A stretch of 9,356 nucleotides of DNA from Oscillospiraceae bacterium (GTDB lineage: Bacteria > Bacillota > Clostridia > Oscillospirales > Ruminococcaceae). The position numbers and the translations under genes are program-made. The DNA lies in NCBI GenBank assembly GCA_015067375.1, contig SVMQ01000067.1:1-9356 (forward strand). Reading direction: 5' to 3'. This document shows, piece after piece, positions 1-6,260 of this stretch (positions are counted from its first letter, which is position 1; every line of letters starts with the position of its first letter). The notes under the pieces are model-generated. The model was not told the origin of the DNA. It saw only the letters and a program-made list of their open reading frames with translations, and did not search any database.

Positions 1-28
1 CATCTGTTGTTATGTTATGATAGCGCAT
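1..28 (-). CDS. nrdG: Anaerobic ribonucleotide reductase activating protein, first nine codons only
   Basis: Reading the minus strand from 28, the frame gives MRYHNITTD before the window ends, which is the typical opening of NrdG, the radical-SAM enzyme that installs the glycyl radical on NrdD. The ATG shares one base with the nrdD stop (TAATG). An AAGGAG Shine-Dalgarno sequence lies inside the last codons of nrdD, six bases before this ATG, which supports the start. The CxxxCxxC cluster motif that would prove the call lies outside the window. Gene order nrdD-nrdG is the standard one, and the overlap implies translational coupling. The fragment is very short, so the call rests on the start peptide, the ribosome binding site and the context. 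Confidence 0.8.
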
Positions 29-2148
29 TACATACTCCTTCTGTCCTTTATCTCCTCCATCTTCGCGTGGTTAAGGCGCGTGTCGCCCTTTACGCGCGAG
101 TAGGAGAGATAGCCGTTCATTCGGTCTATCTTAGTGAGGTTGGTGCTGCCGCACTTGGGGCATACATCCATCTCAAGCTGCTGGTGACCGCAGTCGTCGC
201 AGTAGGCAAGCGAGAGGTTCACGCCCTCGTAGAAGCCCATCTTCATCGCGCGGCGCACGAGAGTCTTTACCGCCTCGCGGTTGTAGTCGATGGGATAGCG
301 AACATACTGTATCTTACCGCCGTTGAAAAGATCCCAGAAGCGCTTTTCAAGATCCTGCTTCGCGATGGGCGTGATATCCTCCGAAACATGGCAGTGGAAG
401 CTGTTGGAAACATACTCGCGGTCGGATACGTTCTCTACGATGCCGTACTTCTTTCTGAACTGCTGTATCTGAAGTCCGCACAGATTCTCAGCAGGCGTGC
501 CGTAGATAGCGTACAGATGACCGTCCTCTTTCTTGAACTCCTGTATGCGCTTGTTGATGAACTCCATCGTTTTCAGTGAAAAACTGCCGTCCTGCACCAG
601 CGACTTTTTATTGGCTATCTGCTCAAGCTCATTCAGCGCGGTTATGCCGAAGGAAGCTGTCGCGTATTTAAGCAGCGGCTTTATCTTGTCATGGATGCCA
701 AGGTGTCCCTCAAGGAAGCCGCCCTCGCAGTAAGCAAGCGGATTTGTGCTTGCTTTAAGCTCACCGAGATAGTCATAAGTTCTGATATGGATGCGGCGGA
801 TGAGGTTAAGGTAATAATCCAGCACCTCGAAGAAATCCCTGCTCTCCTGCTGCGCCTTTGCATATATCATCGGAAGATGCAGCGATACCGCGCCGATATT
901 GAAGCGTCCCACGAAAACAGGCTTGTCGTCCTCGTCGGCGGGCTCCATGCCTCCGCGCTCAAACCACGGCGACAGGAACGCACGGCAGCCCATGGGGCTT
1001 ATGATGCGACCGTATTTCTTGTATATAGAAGCCACATAGCCCTCGCCCGTAAGCGACAGCCAATCGGGGTACATAGCCTTCTGAGAGCAGTCGATGCCTG
1101 CCTCGAAAACATCCTCAAGCTCACAGCCCTCACCATGCAGGTTCTCGTCATACAGGAACACTATCTTCGGGAACAGCACAGGCTTTTTGCAGGTCTTTTT
1201 GCCCTGACCGTTCTTTCGCACCTGAAGCATGATGATGCTCGCCATCTTTGCGAACTTGCTTCTGCCCGTTCCTGCCGTCATGGTGATGAACGGATAGTCG
1301 CCGCGGCTGGACGAAACGGAGTTGAACTTGTACTCCCAGCCCTGGAAGCCCTGCTCAAAATCCACGCGCACATCAGCCATCGCCTCGCGGTCGGCTACCT
1401 CGTCCGAAACGCCGAGCGACTTGTAGCGCTCGAACTGCTTCTGATAGGTCTTTTCAGCGTAGGGCGCAAGCAGCTCATCCACGCTTGCAACGGTAAATCC
1501 GCCGTACTGCTGGCTTGCAGCGGACAGCGTGATATCTCCGATGACATCGAACGCAACGGCAAGCGTTTTCGGCTCGTTATACCACAGATTGCCCATCTCA
1601 AAGCCGCCCTCGAGCACGCTCTTTACATCGAACAGGCAACAGTTCATGGTGTCGCGGCGCGCGCTCATGTCATGGACATAGATGTAGCCCTCGCGGCACG
1701 CCTGCAGCTCCTCCGTAGTCATGAAAAACTTCTGATACAGCTCCTTGTTCAGCTGGTTGAATATCAGGCTGCGCTTGGTGGAAACGAGCGCGCTGTCGGT
1801 GTTGGAATTCTCCTTATCTCCGATGTACATGATGGACTGGCTCTTTTTGTACACCTCGTCCAGCATGTGTACGAAGTCCTGCTTGTAGTTGCGATAGTCC
1901 TTGTAGCTCTTTGCAACGGCAGGGTTTGTGGCTTCAAGTGCACCCTCGACGATATTGTGCATCTGCGCGATGGATATCTCCTCAACGCCCAGCGCCTCTG
2001 CCCTTTCCGTCACGAATCTGCAGATGTAATCTATCTCAGCCTCGGAAAACCTGTACATAACGCGCGTTGCGGATTTGTTGACCGCGTCCACGACCTTCTG
2101 TACGTTGAAATCCTCTTTTGTATTATCCTTTTTAATAATCCTTATCAT
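28..2148 (-). CDS. nrdD: Anaerobic (class III) ribonucleoside-triphosphate reductase, complete
   Basis: This is the oxygen-sensitive glycyl-radical enzyme that reduces ribonucleoside triphosphates to dNTPs in the cytosol. The protein has 706 residues, a usual NrdD length. Residues 1 to about 95 form an ATP-cone, the allosteric nucleotide-binding domain. The barrel follows, with a Cys pair at C170-C171 (context TMNCCLFDV) in the region of the active-site thiyl cysteine. Near the C-terminus are the four zinc-binding cysteines C650, C653, C663 and C666 (CDDCG and CPKCG). After them comes the glycyl-radical loop RMNGYLSYSR, with the radical glycine at about G679. The ATG at 2148 follows an AAAGGG ribosome binding site by eight bases and begins the ATP-cone directly. 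It sits downstream of a sigma-A promoter with two NrdR boxes and is coupled to nrdG. No frameshift or missing key residue was seen. Confidence 0.97.
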   Translation of the reverse strand: MIRIIKKDNTKEDFNVQKVVDAVNKSATRVMYRFSEAEIDYICRFVTERAEALGVEEISIAQMHNIVEGALEATNPAVAKSYKDYRNYKQDFVHMLDEVYKKSQSIMYIGDKENSNTDSALVSTKRSLIFNQLNKELYQKFFMTTEELQACREGYIYVHDMSARRDTMNCCLFDVKSVLEGGFEMGNLWYNEPKTLAVAFDVIGDITLSAASQQYGGFTVASVDELLAPYAEKTYQKQFERYKSLGVSDEVADREAMADVRVDFEQGFQGWEYKFNSVSSSRGDYPFITMTAGTGRSKFAKMASIIMLQVRKNGQGKKTCKKPVLFPKIVFLYDENLHGEGCELEDVFEAGIDCSQKAMYPDWLSLTGEGYVASIYKKYGRIISPMGCRAFLSPWFERGGMEPADEDDKPVFVGRFNIGAVSLHLPMIYAKAQQESRDFFEVLDYYLNLIRRIHIRTYDYLGELKASTNPLAYCEGGFLEGHLGIHDKIKPLLKYATASFGITALNELEQIANKKSLVQDGSFSLKTMEFINKRIQEFKKEDGHLYAIYGTPAENLCGLQIQQFRKKYGIVENVSDREYVSNSFHCHVSEDITPIAKQDLEKRFWDLFNGGKIQYVRYPIDYNREAVKTLVRRAMKMGFYEGVNLSLAYCDDCGHQQLEMDVCPKCGSTNLTKIDRMNGYLSYSRVKGDTRLNHAKMEEIKDRRSM

Positions 2149-2167
2149 TTATACTACCCTTTCGCCC

Positions 2168-2183
2168 GAACAATATATAGTGG
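2168..2183 (-). promoter_or_regulatory. NrdR box, promoter-proximal copy
   Basis: On the minus strand the 16 bases read CCACTATATATTGTTC. Compared from memory with the published NrdR-box consensus acaCwAtATaTwGtgt, 12 of 16 positions agree, including the whole CwATATATwG core. It lies just downstream of the predicted transcription start (about +5 to +20), where a bound repressor would block the polymerase. NrdR is the ATP-cone/zinc-ribbon repressor of ribonucleotide reductase operons that senses ATP/dATP. No nrdR gene is in the window, so the regulator is inferred from the site. Confidence 0.8.
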
Positions 2184-2193
2184 AACATCAATA

Positions 2194-2222
2194 ATGATAG
2201 CACATTTTATTGTACCTGTCAA
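2194..2222 (-). promoter_or_regulatory. Sigma-A type promoter of nrdDG
   Basis: The minus strand has a perfect -35 TTGACA (2217-2222), a 17-bp spacer and a -10 TATCAT (2194-2199) preceded by TG (extended -10). The predicted start is near 2187, giving a leader of about 38 nt before the nrdD ATG at 2148. The promoter is interleaved with two NrdR boxes. Confidence 0.85.
2200..2215 (-). promoter_or_regulatory. NrdR box, promoter-distal copy within the -35/-10 spacer
   Basis: The minus strand reads GTACAATAAAATGTGC, about 11 of 16 matches to the NrdR-box consensus with the outer half-sites ACAAT and TGTG kept. It starts 32 bp from the proximal box, leaving a 16-bp gap that contains the -10 hexamer. 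Two boxes about three helical turns apart are the known arrangement for NrdR. This copy fills almost the whole 17-bp promoter spacer, so occupancy should exclude RNA polymerase. It is weaker than the proximal copy; the spacing is what makes it convincing. Confidence 0.72.
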
Positions 2223-2242
2223 CGATATTTCGGGACAATTCA

Positions 2243-2267
2243 CTGCAAAATACTGCACAAATCTGCA
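2243..2267 (-). repeat. Three CTGCA/TGCAG repeats at exact 10-bp spacing upstream of the nrdD promoter
   Basis: The 5-mer TGCAG (minus strand) occurs at 2263-2267, 2253-2257 and 2243-2247. Each copy is ten bases from the next and is separated by AT-rich bases, about one helical turn, so all copies face the same side of the DNA. They end about 20 bp upstream of the -35 box, a usual position for an activator or an upstream-bound repressor. I do not recognise the protein that would bind. Chance occurrence is possible. Confidence 0.45.
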
Positions 2268-2321
2268 ATGCTATTTCCGTGCATAATCCCATCTTGACAA
2301 CGCAAGAGTGCGCCACACAAG

Positions 2322-2337
2322 GTGTAACGCGTTACAC
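2322..2337. repeat. 16-bp perfect palindrome GTGTAACGCGTTACAC
   Basis: This is a perfect self-complementary sequence six bases beyond the stop codon of the 171-residue gene and about 100 bp upstream of the nrdD -35 box. As DNA it looks like a dimeric repressor operator. It resembles LacI/CcpA-type sites (TGTAA...TTACA), but the centre is GC rather than CG, so it does not fit the usual cre consensus. As RNA it could form a 6-bp stem with a CGCG loop, but no U-run follows in the minus-strand transcript, so it is not a normal terminator. The binding partner is unknown. Confidence 0.5.
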
Positions 2338-2343
2338 TGATGA

Positions 2344-2859
2344 TCATTTACAAGCATAAAACCAATTATCTGTGATCTGTTCAACAAAGATACGATCATT
2401 ATCATTATGTTCAGGCAAATTTACAAAATTCGGCTTTCTTGCAGAGGGGGAATATATAAACGAAGCTCGCCCATTCTCGATCCCAAATGACGCAAAATCC
2501 TCATTCACAAACAAATTTGCAAAGCCAAGATGGTCTAACCTGAACACAGCCTTTACAGTAGTAAATGCTTGCTTTTGCTCCTGTGTCAGTGGATAGCGTA
2601 ATTGCCCGTTGCTGTTATAGCAAACCATACTATTCATATCGGCATCAAGATCGAACAACCATACATCGCTGTCATCCTTGTTGTTCCTGTAAAGCTCCAT
2701 GCACGTTTTTGCCGCTGTTTCAAAACTGCTTATATTATCGGTAAGCATAGATCTTTCGTAGGAAATAGTTTTTTTGGGTGCGATCAATAAATAAACTGAC
2801 ATCGCCACGATGATAAGCAGGACAAAGCCCGCTGTGAGCAGTATTTTTCTTTTTGTCAC
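2344..2859 (-). CDS. Hypothetical protein with one N-terminal membrane anchor
   Basis: The protein has 171 residues. It starts MTKRKILL, has a hydrophobic stretch at about 8-27, and then a soluble part of about 140 residues. This suggests an anchored protein with its C-terminal domain outside the cell; no lipobox cysteine is visible. The C-terminal half (RLDHLGFANLFV, ENGRASFIYS, NWFYACK) resembles a widespread uncharacterised Firmicute protein type, but I cannot name a family. The start is GTG: an in-frame TGA lies two codons upstream and no earlier start fits, with AAGGTGAT as ribosome binding site. The gene is visibly richer in A and T than its neighbours, which may mean a separate origin. 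It follows the DUF1963 gene after 51 nt without an obvious terminator, so it is probably cotranscribed. Function unknown. Confidence 0.8.
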   Translation of the reverse strand: MTKRKILLTAGFVLLIIVAMSVYLLIAPKKTISYERSMLTDNISSFETAAKTCMELYRNNKDDSDVWLFDLDADMNSMVCYNSNGQLRYPLTQEQKQAFTTVKAVFRLDHLGFANLFVNEDFASFGIENGRASFIYSPSARKPNFVNLPEHNDNDRIFVEQITDNWFYACK

Positions 2860-2910
2860 GAGATATCACCTTCGTAATCACTGTCACCGTAATAACTGCC
2901 AGTTTTCACC

Positions 2911-3990
2911 TCAGCAGCAATCCCAGTTGTACAGTACGCGCGAGAAATCGAGGTTTTTCAGGTCATCGGAATTTATGAAGAAATTACCCACGCCGCAGTC
3001 GCCCCACATTATCTCGTCCTCGCCGTCGCCCTCTGTGTCAAGCTGGAACAGCAGAGTGTCGCACTTCGCGTAGTCCTCGTTGTAGCCGCGAGGATCCTCC
3101 TGTGTGAAGTATGCGTAGCCGCCGATGTGGCATCCTAAGCCGCCGTCCGCCGCGTCATACAGTGCGTCGTACAGCTGCTCGTCCACCATGCGCAGACCAA
3201 GCTTACCGCTTCGTTCGCTACCGAATATCGACACTATCTCGCCGCCGAAAAGCTGATTATAGCACTTCACAACTGTATCTTCAAAGCGATAGTCCGCGGA
3301 GCTTATTGCGCCGAACTCGGGTGCGGATGCTTTCAGCAGGAACTCGCCCTTGAACGGGAATGCCCAGAACTCATCCTCGTCATATTCGGGCATATCGGCA
3401 TCGCTGATGAGCAGGCTTTCATCCGCGATGATATCCGCATGATATATCACGCGGAAGCCGTTCTGGTTAAAGCCGTCCTTGAAATCCATGCCCACCACAT
3501 CATCATCGGCACAGCCTGCAAAAAACTGGAGTATTCCCTTTTCGGGGAAGCCCTCGATATGCGGAAGTGTGCCGAAATTAAGCTGTGCAAGCAGGCGCAG
3601 AGGTCTGCCCTGTAGCTCGCCCTCGCGCACCGTGGGGTACTCCATGTTCTTCGGGAAATAGGGCGTGCCGCCAAGCTTGCTGTCAAATACGCTGCACTCG
3701 GAGCGCACAGGCTTTAAGCGCACGCAGAGCCGCGGCGGAATTTCCATGTTTATTGCTGTCATAAGCTTGCCAAGCTTACTCAATGTCTGTGAGCTGTACT
3801 TCGGCAGCCTGCTTCTGTCAACAAATCCGCCAAACTGGAATGCGCCGCCATCGGGCAACTCGTAGGTGTAATTCTCGCCCTTTTCGTCTGCATAATCAAG
3901 GATAAACTCCGACATCTCTTCTGCATTGGGTGCAGGATTAGTCTTATAAAATTCTTTTAGCTCTTTTAAAAAATCGTTAAGCTCAGGCAT
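2911..3990 (-). CDS. DUF1963 (YwqG-family) protein
   Basis: The protein has 359 residues. From about residue 100 it shows the family pattern: SKLGGTPYFP (104-113), RPLRLLAQLNF (129-139), FPEKGILQFF (148-157), FRVIYHADI (179-187), HIGGYAYFTQEDPR (288-301), LLFQLDTE (313-320), and the typical end IMWGDCGVGNFFI (327-339) with SRVLYNWDCC (350-359). Residues 1-100 are a helical N-terminal extension. The ATG at 3990 follows AGGAGG closely. The biochemical role of DUF1963 is not established. In Bacillus subtilis ywqG lies beside the ywqHIJK LXG-toxin/immunity locus, so a link with toxin resistance is a fair guess only. The gene has its own structured leader and probably is cotranscribed with the small membrane protein that follows. 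Confidence 0.93.
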   Translation of the reverse strand: MPELNDFLKELKEFYKTNPAPNAEEMSEFILDYADEKGENYTYELPDGGAFQFGGFVDRSRLPKYSSQTLSKLGKLMTAINMEIPPRLCVRLKPVRSECSVFDSKLGGTPYFPKNMEYPTVREGELQGRPLRLLAQLNFGTLPHIEGFPEKGILQFFAGCADDDVVGMDFKDGFNQNGFRVIYHADIIADESLLISDADMPEYDEDEFWAFPFKGEFLLKASAPEFGAISSADYRFEDTVVKCYNQLFGGEIVSIFGSERSGKLGLRMVDEQLYDALYDAADGGLGCHIGGYAYFTQEDPRGYNEDYAKCDTLLFQLDTEGDGEDEIMWGDCGVGNFFINSDDLKNLDFSRVLYNWDCC

Positions 3991-4009
3991 GATTTCCTCC
4001 TAAAACAGA

Positions 4010-4087
4010 AAAGCCCCGAACAGTCACACAAAACTCCGTCCTGCTTTCCCCGCAGGACAGAGCCTATGTTTCCCCATTCAAGGCTTT
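4010..4087 (-). other. Structured RNA leader of unknown class before the DUF1963 gene
   Basis: In the minus-strand transcript, AAAGCCUUGAA (4087-4077) pairs over 11 bp, with two G-U pairs, to UUCGGGGCUUU (4020-4010). Enclosed is a strong 11-bp hairpin, 4062-4034, with loop GGGGAAA and one G-U pair. The first five bases of an alternative stem, AGCCU (4085-4081), can instead pair with AGGCU (4065-4061), which competes with the outer stem. The word GGGGAAA occurs twice, once in each half. The element ends about ten bases before the AGGAGG of the DUF1963 gene. Competing stems in a 5' leader suggest an attenuator or riboswitch-like switch, but I could not match it to a known class. Confidence 0.55.
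4025..4062 (-). terminator. Possible intrinsic terminator/attenuator hairpin inside the leader
   Basis: The minus-strand transcript has the stem CUCUGUCCUGC (4062-4052), loop GGGGAAA (4051-4045) and GCAGGACGGAG (4044-4034), followed at once by UUUUGUGUG (4033-4025). Stem strength and the short U-run fit a Rho-independent terminator of moderate quality. It could end transcripts coming from rpiB-upp, or attenuate the DUF1963 transcript. The U-run is only four bases long, so termination may be partial. Confidence 0.5.
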
Positions 4088-4108
4088 ATTTTTCTTTACT
4101 TTGTATTT

Positions 4109-4139
4109 ATTATAAGAATGACAATGATACTTATGTCAA
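4109..4139 (-). promoter_or_regulatory. Candidate promoter for the DUF1963 gene and its leader
   Basis: The minus strand has TTGACA (4134-4139), overlapping the last codons of the preceding gene, and TATAAT (4109-4114). Both hexamers are perfect, but the spacer is 19 bp, longer than the optimal 17, so strength is uncertain. A start near 4102 would give a leader of about 112 nt containing the whole folded element. Confidence 0.5.
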
Positions 4140-4541
4140 ATAATCAACGCCGATATAAACAGGCTTATCGTCTTTCATCCTGAAGCCTATTACATCGCCC
4201 CAGTCGCCCTCGCCCTCTACGATATATTCAAGGTGCTTGGCATTTTTCGGGACATTGATATAAACCGCGGTAAACCAGCAGTAATCAAGGATCTCAAGCG
4301 GATCGTTTATTTCAGGCGCGTCGCCGCATTCCTTTGCCGCCTTGATAAATCCCTTGCAAAGCTTTTTGAGAGTGCCGTCAGACAGCGAATTGACCGCCTC
4401 GATGCACTTTTCCGCATAGTCCTTTATCGAATAATGCTCGATATAGACGGAAAGCTCATCGCCGCCCTCGTCATCGCGTAGTATCTTGCTTTTGAACAAG
4501 CCCTCCCAGCTGTCGCCCTCGGTATTTATCCACTGTATCAT
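4131..4541 (-). CDS. Hypothetical small acidic protein, possibly immunity-like
   Basis: The protein has 136 residues, is acidic and has no signal peptide or membrane segment. A helical middle (about 38-72) is followed by a segment with YCWFTAVYINVP (87-98), then EGEGDWGDVIGFRMKDDKPVYIG (split here by position: 109-119 and 120-131), a beta-rich end. This recalls small DUF6985-type or immunity-like proteins found in Clostridia, but I cannot assign it firmly. The ATG at 4541 has a GAGGA site eight bases before it and lies 15 nt after the upp stop, so it is the third gene of the rpiB-upp operon. Nothing in the sequence links it to uracil metabolism. Confidence 0.82.
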   Translation of the reverse strand: MIQWINTEGDSWEGLFKSKILRDDEGGDELSVYIEHYSIKDYAEKCIEAVNSLSDGTLKKLCKGFIKAAKECGDAPEINDPLEILDYCWFTAVYINVPKNAKHLEYIVEGEGDWGDVIGFRMKDDKPVYIGVDYLT

Positions 4542-4556
4542 ATCATCTGTCCTCTG

Positions 4557-5189
4557 TTACTTTGTGCCGAAAAGTCTGTCGCCGCCGTCGCCGATACCCG
4601 GAACGATGTACAGATCCTCGTTGAGTCCGTCGTCGATAGCGCCGCAGATGATCTCAACGTCGGGGTGAGCGGTCTGCAGAGCCTTGATGCCCTCGGGGCA
4701 GGTCAGCACGCACATGAACTTGACGTTCTTAGCGCCTGCATTCTTGCAGATCTCAACAGTCTTGACTGCGGAAACGCCTGTTGCAAGCATGAGGTCAAGG
4801 ATGATGACCTCGCGGTTTGCGATGTCAAAGGGCAGCTTGCAGTAGTACTCAGCTGCGGAGTTGCTGTTAGCCTTGTCACGGTAGATGCCTACATGACCTA
4901 CCTTTGCGGCAGGAACGAGCGCCAGCGCACCGTCCACCATACCAAGACCTGCTCTCATGATCGGCACGAAAGCAACCTTTCTGCCGCTGATGATCTTAGC
5001 GTTAGCCAGCGCCAGAGGAGTTTCGATCTGAACCTCCTTCAGGGGAAGATCGCGTGTTGCCTCGTAGCAGATGAACATGGATATCTCGGATACCAGCTCT
5101 CTGAACTCCTTGGAGCCTGTATTCTTATCGCGCAGCAGAGAGATCTTGTGCTGCACTAAGGGGTGGTCACAAACATGTACGTTTTCCAT
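4557..5189 (-). CDS. upp: Uracil phosphoribosyltransferase
   Basis: This salvage enzyme makes UMP from uracil and PRPP in the cytosol. The protein has 210 residues, the normal size. HPLVQHK (9-15) is the family opening, [10 protein letters not shown] (75-84) is the conserved central segment, the PRPP loop is DLMLATG (132-138), and [15 protein letters not shown] (195-209) is the uracil-binding end. The start chosen is ATG at 5189, which aligns best with the E. coli protein. A TTG two codons upstream (5195) would overlap the rpiB stop and lies very close to the GGAGG. The PRPP loop is usually DPMLATGGS; here the Pro is Leu and the second Gly is Val, an unusual variation that leaves Asp, Thr and Gly intact. 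It is coupled to rpiB and lies in the same operon. Confidence 0.96.
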   Translation of the reverse strand: MENVHVCDHPLVQHKISLLRDKNTGSKEFRELVSEISMFICYEATRDLPLKEVQIETPLALANAKIISGRKVAFVPIMRAGLGMVDGALALVPAAKVGHVGIYRDKANSNSAAEYYCKLPFDIANREVIILDLMLATGVSAVKTVEICKNAGAKNVKFMCVLTCPEGIKALQTAHPDVEIICGAIDDGLNEDLYIVPGIGDGGDRLFGTK

Positions 5190-5191
5190 AA

Positions 5192-5626
5192 TCAATTTTC
5201 CTCCAGTTTCATTACCTTTTCAACGCGTCTTGCGTGTCTGCCGCCCTCGAACTCAGTGTCAAGGAAGATATCGACTATCTCGCAGGCAAGACCTGCACCG
5301 ATAACACGGCCGCCCATGCAAAGCGCATTTGCGTCATTGTGAAGCCTTGTGAACTTCGCGGAATACCAGTCGCCGCAAAGCGCCGCGCGTATTCCCTTTA
5401 TCTTGTTGGCAGCCATAGAGATACCGATGCCCGTGCCGCAGATGAGTATCGCCTTTTCGCACTCACCCGAAAGCACCTTTTCGCAGGTCGCCGCAGCGAT
5501 ATCGGGATAATCCACCGCCTCGCCGTTGCAGCCGCAGTCGATGAACTGCACGCCCTTTTCTTCAAGGTGCCTGATGACTTCGAGCTTCAGCTCATAGCCG
5601 CCATGATCACAACCAATTGCTATCAT
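5192..5626 (-). CDS. rpiB: Ribose-5-phosphate isomerase B
   Basis: RpiB interconverts ribose 5-phosphate and ribulose 5-phosphate in the pentose phosphate pathway. It has 144 residues, as usual for RpiB/LacAB proteins. Visible features are CDHGG (6-10), VDYPD (38-42), the catalytic Cys63 in [15 protein letters not shown] (96-100) and GGR (105-107). The single-protein RpiB pattern argues against a LacA/LacB subunit pair, although allose-6-phosphate isomerase activity cannot be excluded. The ATG at 5626 follows AGAGGA by six bases. It is the first gene behind the promoter at 5672-5700 and its stop codon lies only two bases from the upp ATG. Ribose 5-phosphate is the precursor of the PRPP that Upp uses, which makes the pairing sensible. 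Confidence 0.95.
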   Translation of the reverse strand: MIAIGCDHGGYELKLEVIRHLEEKGVQFIDCGCNGEAVDYPDIAAATCEKVLSGECEKAILICGTGIGISMAANKIKGIRAALCGDWYSAKFTRLHNDANALCMGGRVIGAGLACEIVDIFLDTEFEGGRHARRVEKVMKLEEN

Positions 5627-5661
5627 ATAATGTCCTCTTTTCGGATCGACTTACCCCAAAG

Positions 5662-5681
5662 GGTATATTTTATTATATACC
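5662..5681. promoter_or_regulatory. Inverted repeat covering the -10 box of the rpiB promoter
   Basis: The arms GGTATAT and ATATACC (7 bp each) flank a 6-bp centre and span 5662-5681, which covers the -10 hexamer and the start site. Flanking AAAG/TTTT bases extend the symmetry if one base is bulged. This position is typical of a repressor operator. A second, overlapping inverted repeat, TACCC(5652-5656)/GGGTA(5661-5665), shares one arm and could form a small hairpin at the 5' end of the RNA. No matching regulator gene is in the window. Confidence 0.5.
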
Positions 5682-5700
5682 TTTTTCAGCTATAAATCAA
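5672..5700 (-). promoter_or_regulatory. Sigma-A type promoter of the rpiB-upp operon
   Basis: The minus strand has TTGATT (5695-5700), a 17-bp spacer and a perfect TATAAT (5672-5677). The predicted start is near 5665, giving a leader of about 40 nt. It lies in the 91-bp gap after the CbrC-family gene. No clear terminator precedes it, so readthrough from the upstream operon is possible. Confidence 0.8.
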
Positions 5701-5717
5701 GTAGTTTTTGAGATTTT

Positions 5718-6248
5718 TCAATCCGCATCCATTCCAAGATGATACTTTCCGCAGTGCAGACACCTGAACAGATATCCGCATATCGAACCGTTTTCGGAAA
5801 GTGCATCACGCAGAAATTCCCTTGTATTATCGTCGAATCTGTCAAGCACCTCGTCAGCTATGCCCATTTCATTCAGCTTATCTATTCCTGCATAGCCGAT
5901 AAACGCGCAGTAATCGCCGCAGCAGGCAAGCCACGCTTCGCCCTGCCAGCTGTGATAGCCGGGGGTACGCTCATAAAGCTCACGCTGCTTTTCGGGGTCG
6001 TCTACCTTGTCGTCCTCCGCATACTGTATGAAAGTGCCGTCAAATTTCTCGGCGGCCTTTCCTGATGCAATGCACTCGGGACACAGGCAGTCTATGCTGT
6101 CAACGCAGTACATCATATCATAGGAGTATTCCGTTTCCCTGCCACAGCATTCGCATACGGGATAGTGACCGTCTTCCGCCTTAAAGAAAATATCAAGTTC
6201 GTAAACATTGGGGTGATATTTAAACTTAACCTTTTCTGACTTACCCAT
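5718..6248 (-). CDS. CbrC family (UPF0167) protein
   Basis: The protein has 176 residues and is rich in cysteine. Seen in order: FKYHPN (9-14), VCECCG (31-36), CLCPECIASGKAAEKFDG (54-71), TPGYHSWQGEAW (95-106), CCGDYCAFIG (109-118), and the end GYLFRCLHCGKY (158-169). Cys pairs at 32/35, 56/59 and 163/166 suggest metal binding. This is the pattern of CbrC, which in E. coli is a CreBC-regulated protein that lowers sensitivity to colicin E2; its mechanism is unknown. The ATG at 6248 has GGAGG six bases before it. It follows the Imm51 gene by 12 nt, the last gene of the fhs-tsaE-tsaB run. The partner gene suggests a role in resistance to a nuclease-type toxin, which is an inference. Confidence 0.9.
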   Translation of the reverse strand: MGKSEKVKFKYHPNVYELDIFFKAEDGHYPVCECCGRETEYSYDMMYCVDSIDCLCPECIASGKAAEKFDGTFIQYAEDDKVDDPEKQRELYERTPGYHSWQGEAWLACCGDYCAFIGYAGIDKLNEMGIADEVLDRFDDNTREFLRDALSENGSICGYLFRCLHCGKYHLGMDAD

Positions 6249-6260
6249 AATGCTCCTCCG

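Noticed and set aside
691..2286. Plus-strand ORF of 531 codons opposite nrdD
   Set aside because: It is antisense to a certain nrdD gene, has no recognisable domain and shows the composition of a shadow frame in GC-biased codons.
2294..2299. Plus-strand TTGACA as a promoter
   Set aside because: No -10 hexamer at a workable distance and no plus-strand gene follows.
2322..2337. Palindrome as a CcpA cre site or as an intrinsic terminator
   Set aside because: The central two bases are GC rather than CG, and no U-run follows the stem in the transcript.
4010..4087. Leader as a THF, c-di-GMP, fluoride or preQ1 riboswitch, or SRP RNA
   Set aside because: From memory none of the conserved core sequences of these classes is present; only generic stems with GGGGAAA loops are seen.
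5190..5195. TTG start of upp two codons upstream of the ATG
   Set aside because: It lies too close to the GGAGG and the ATG at 5189 aligns better with known Upp starts, though it cannot be fully excluded.
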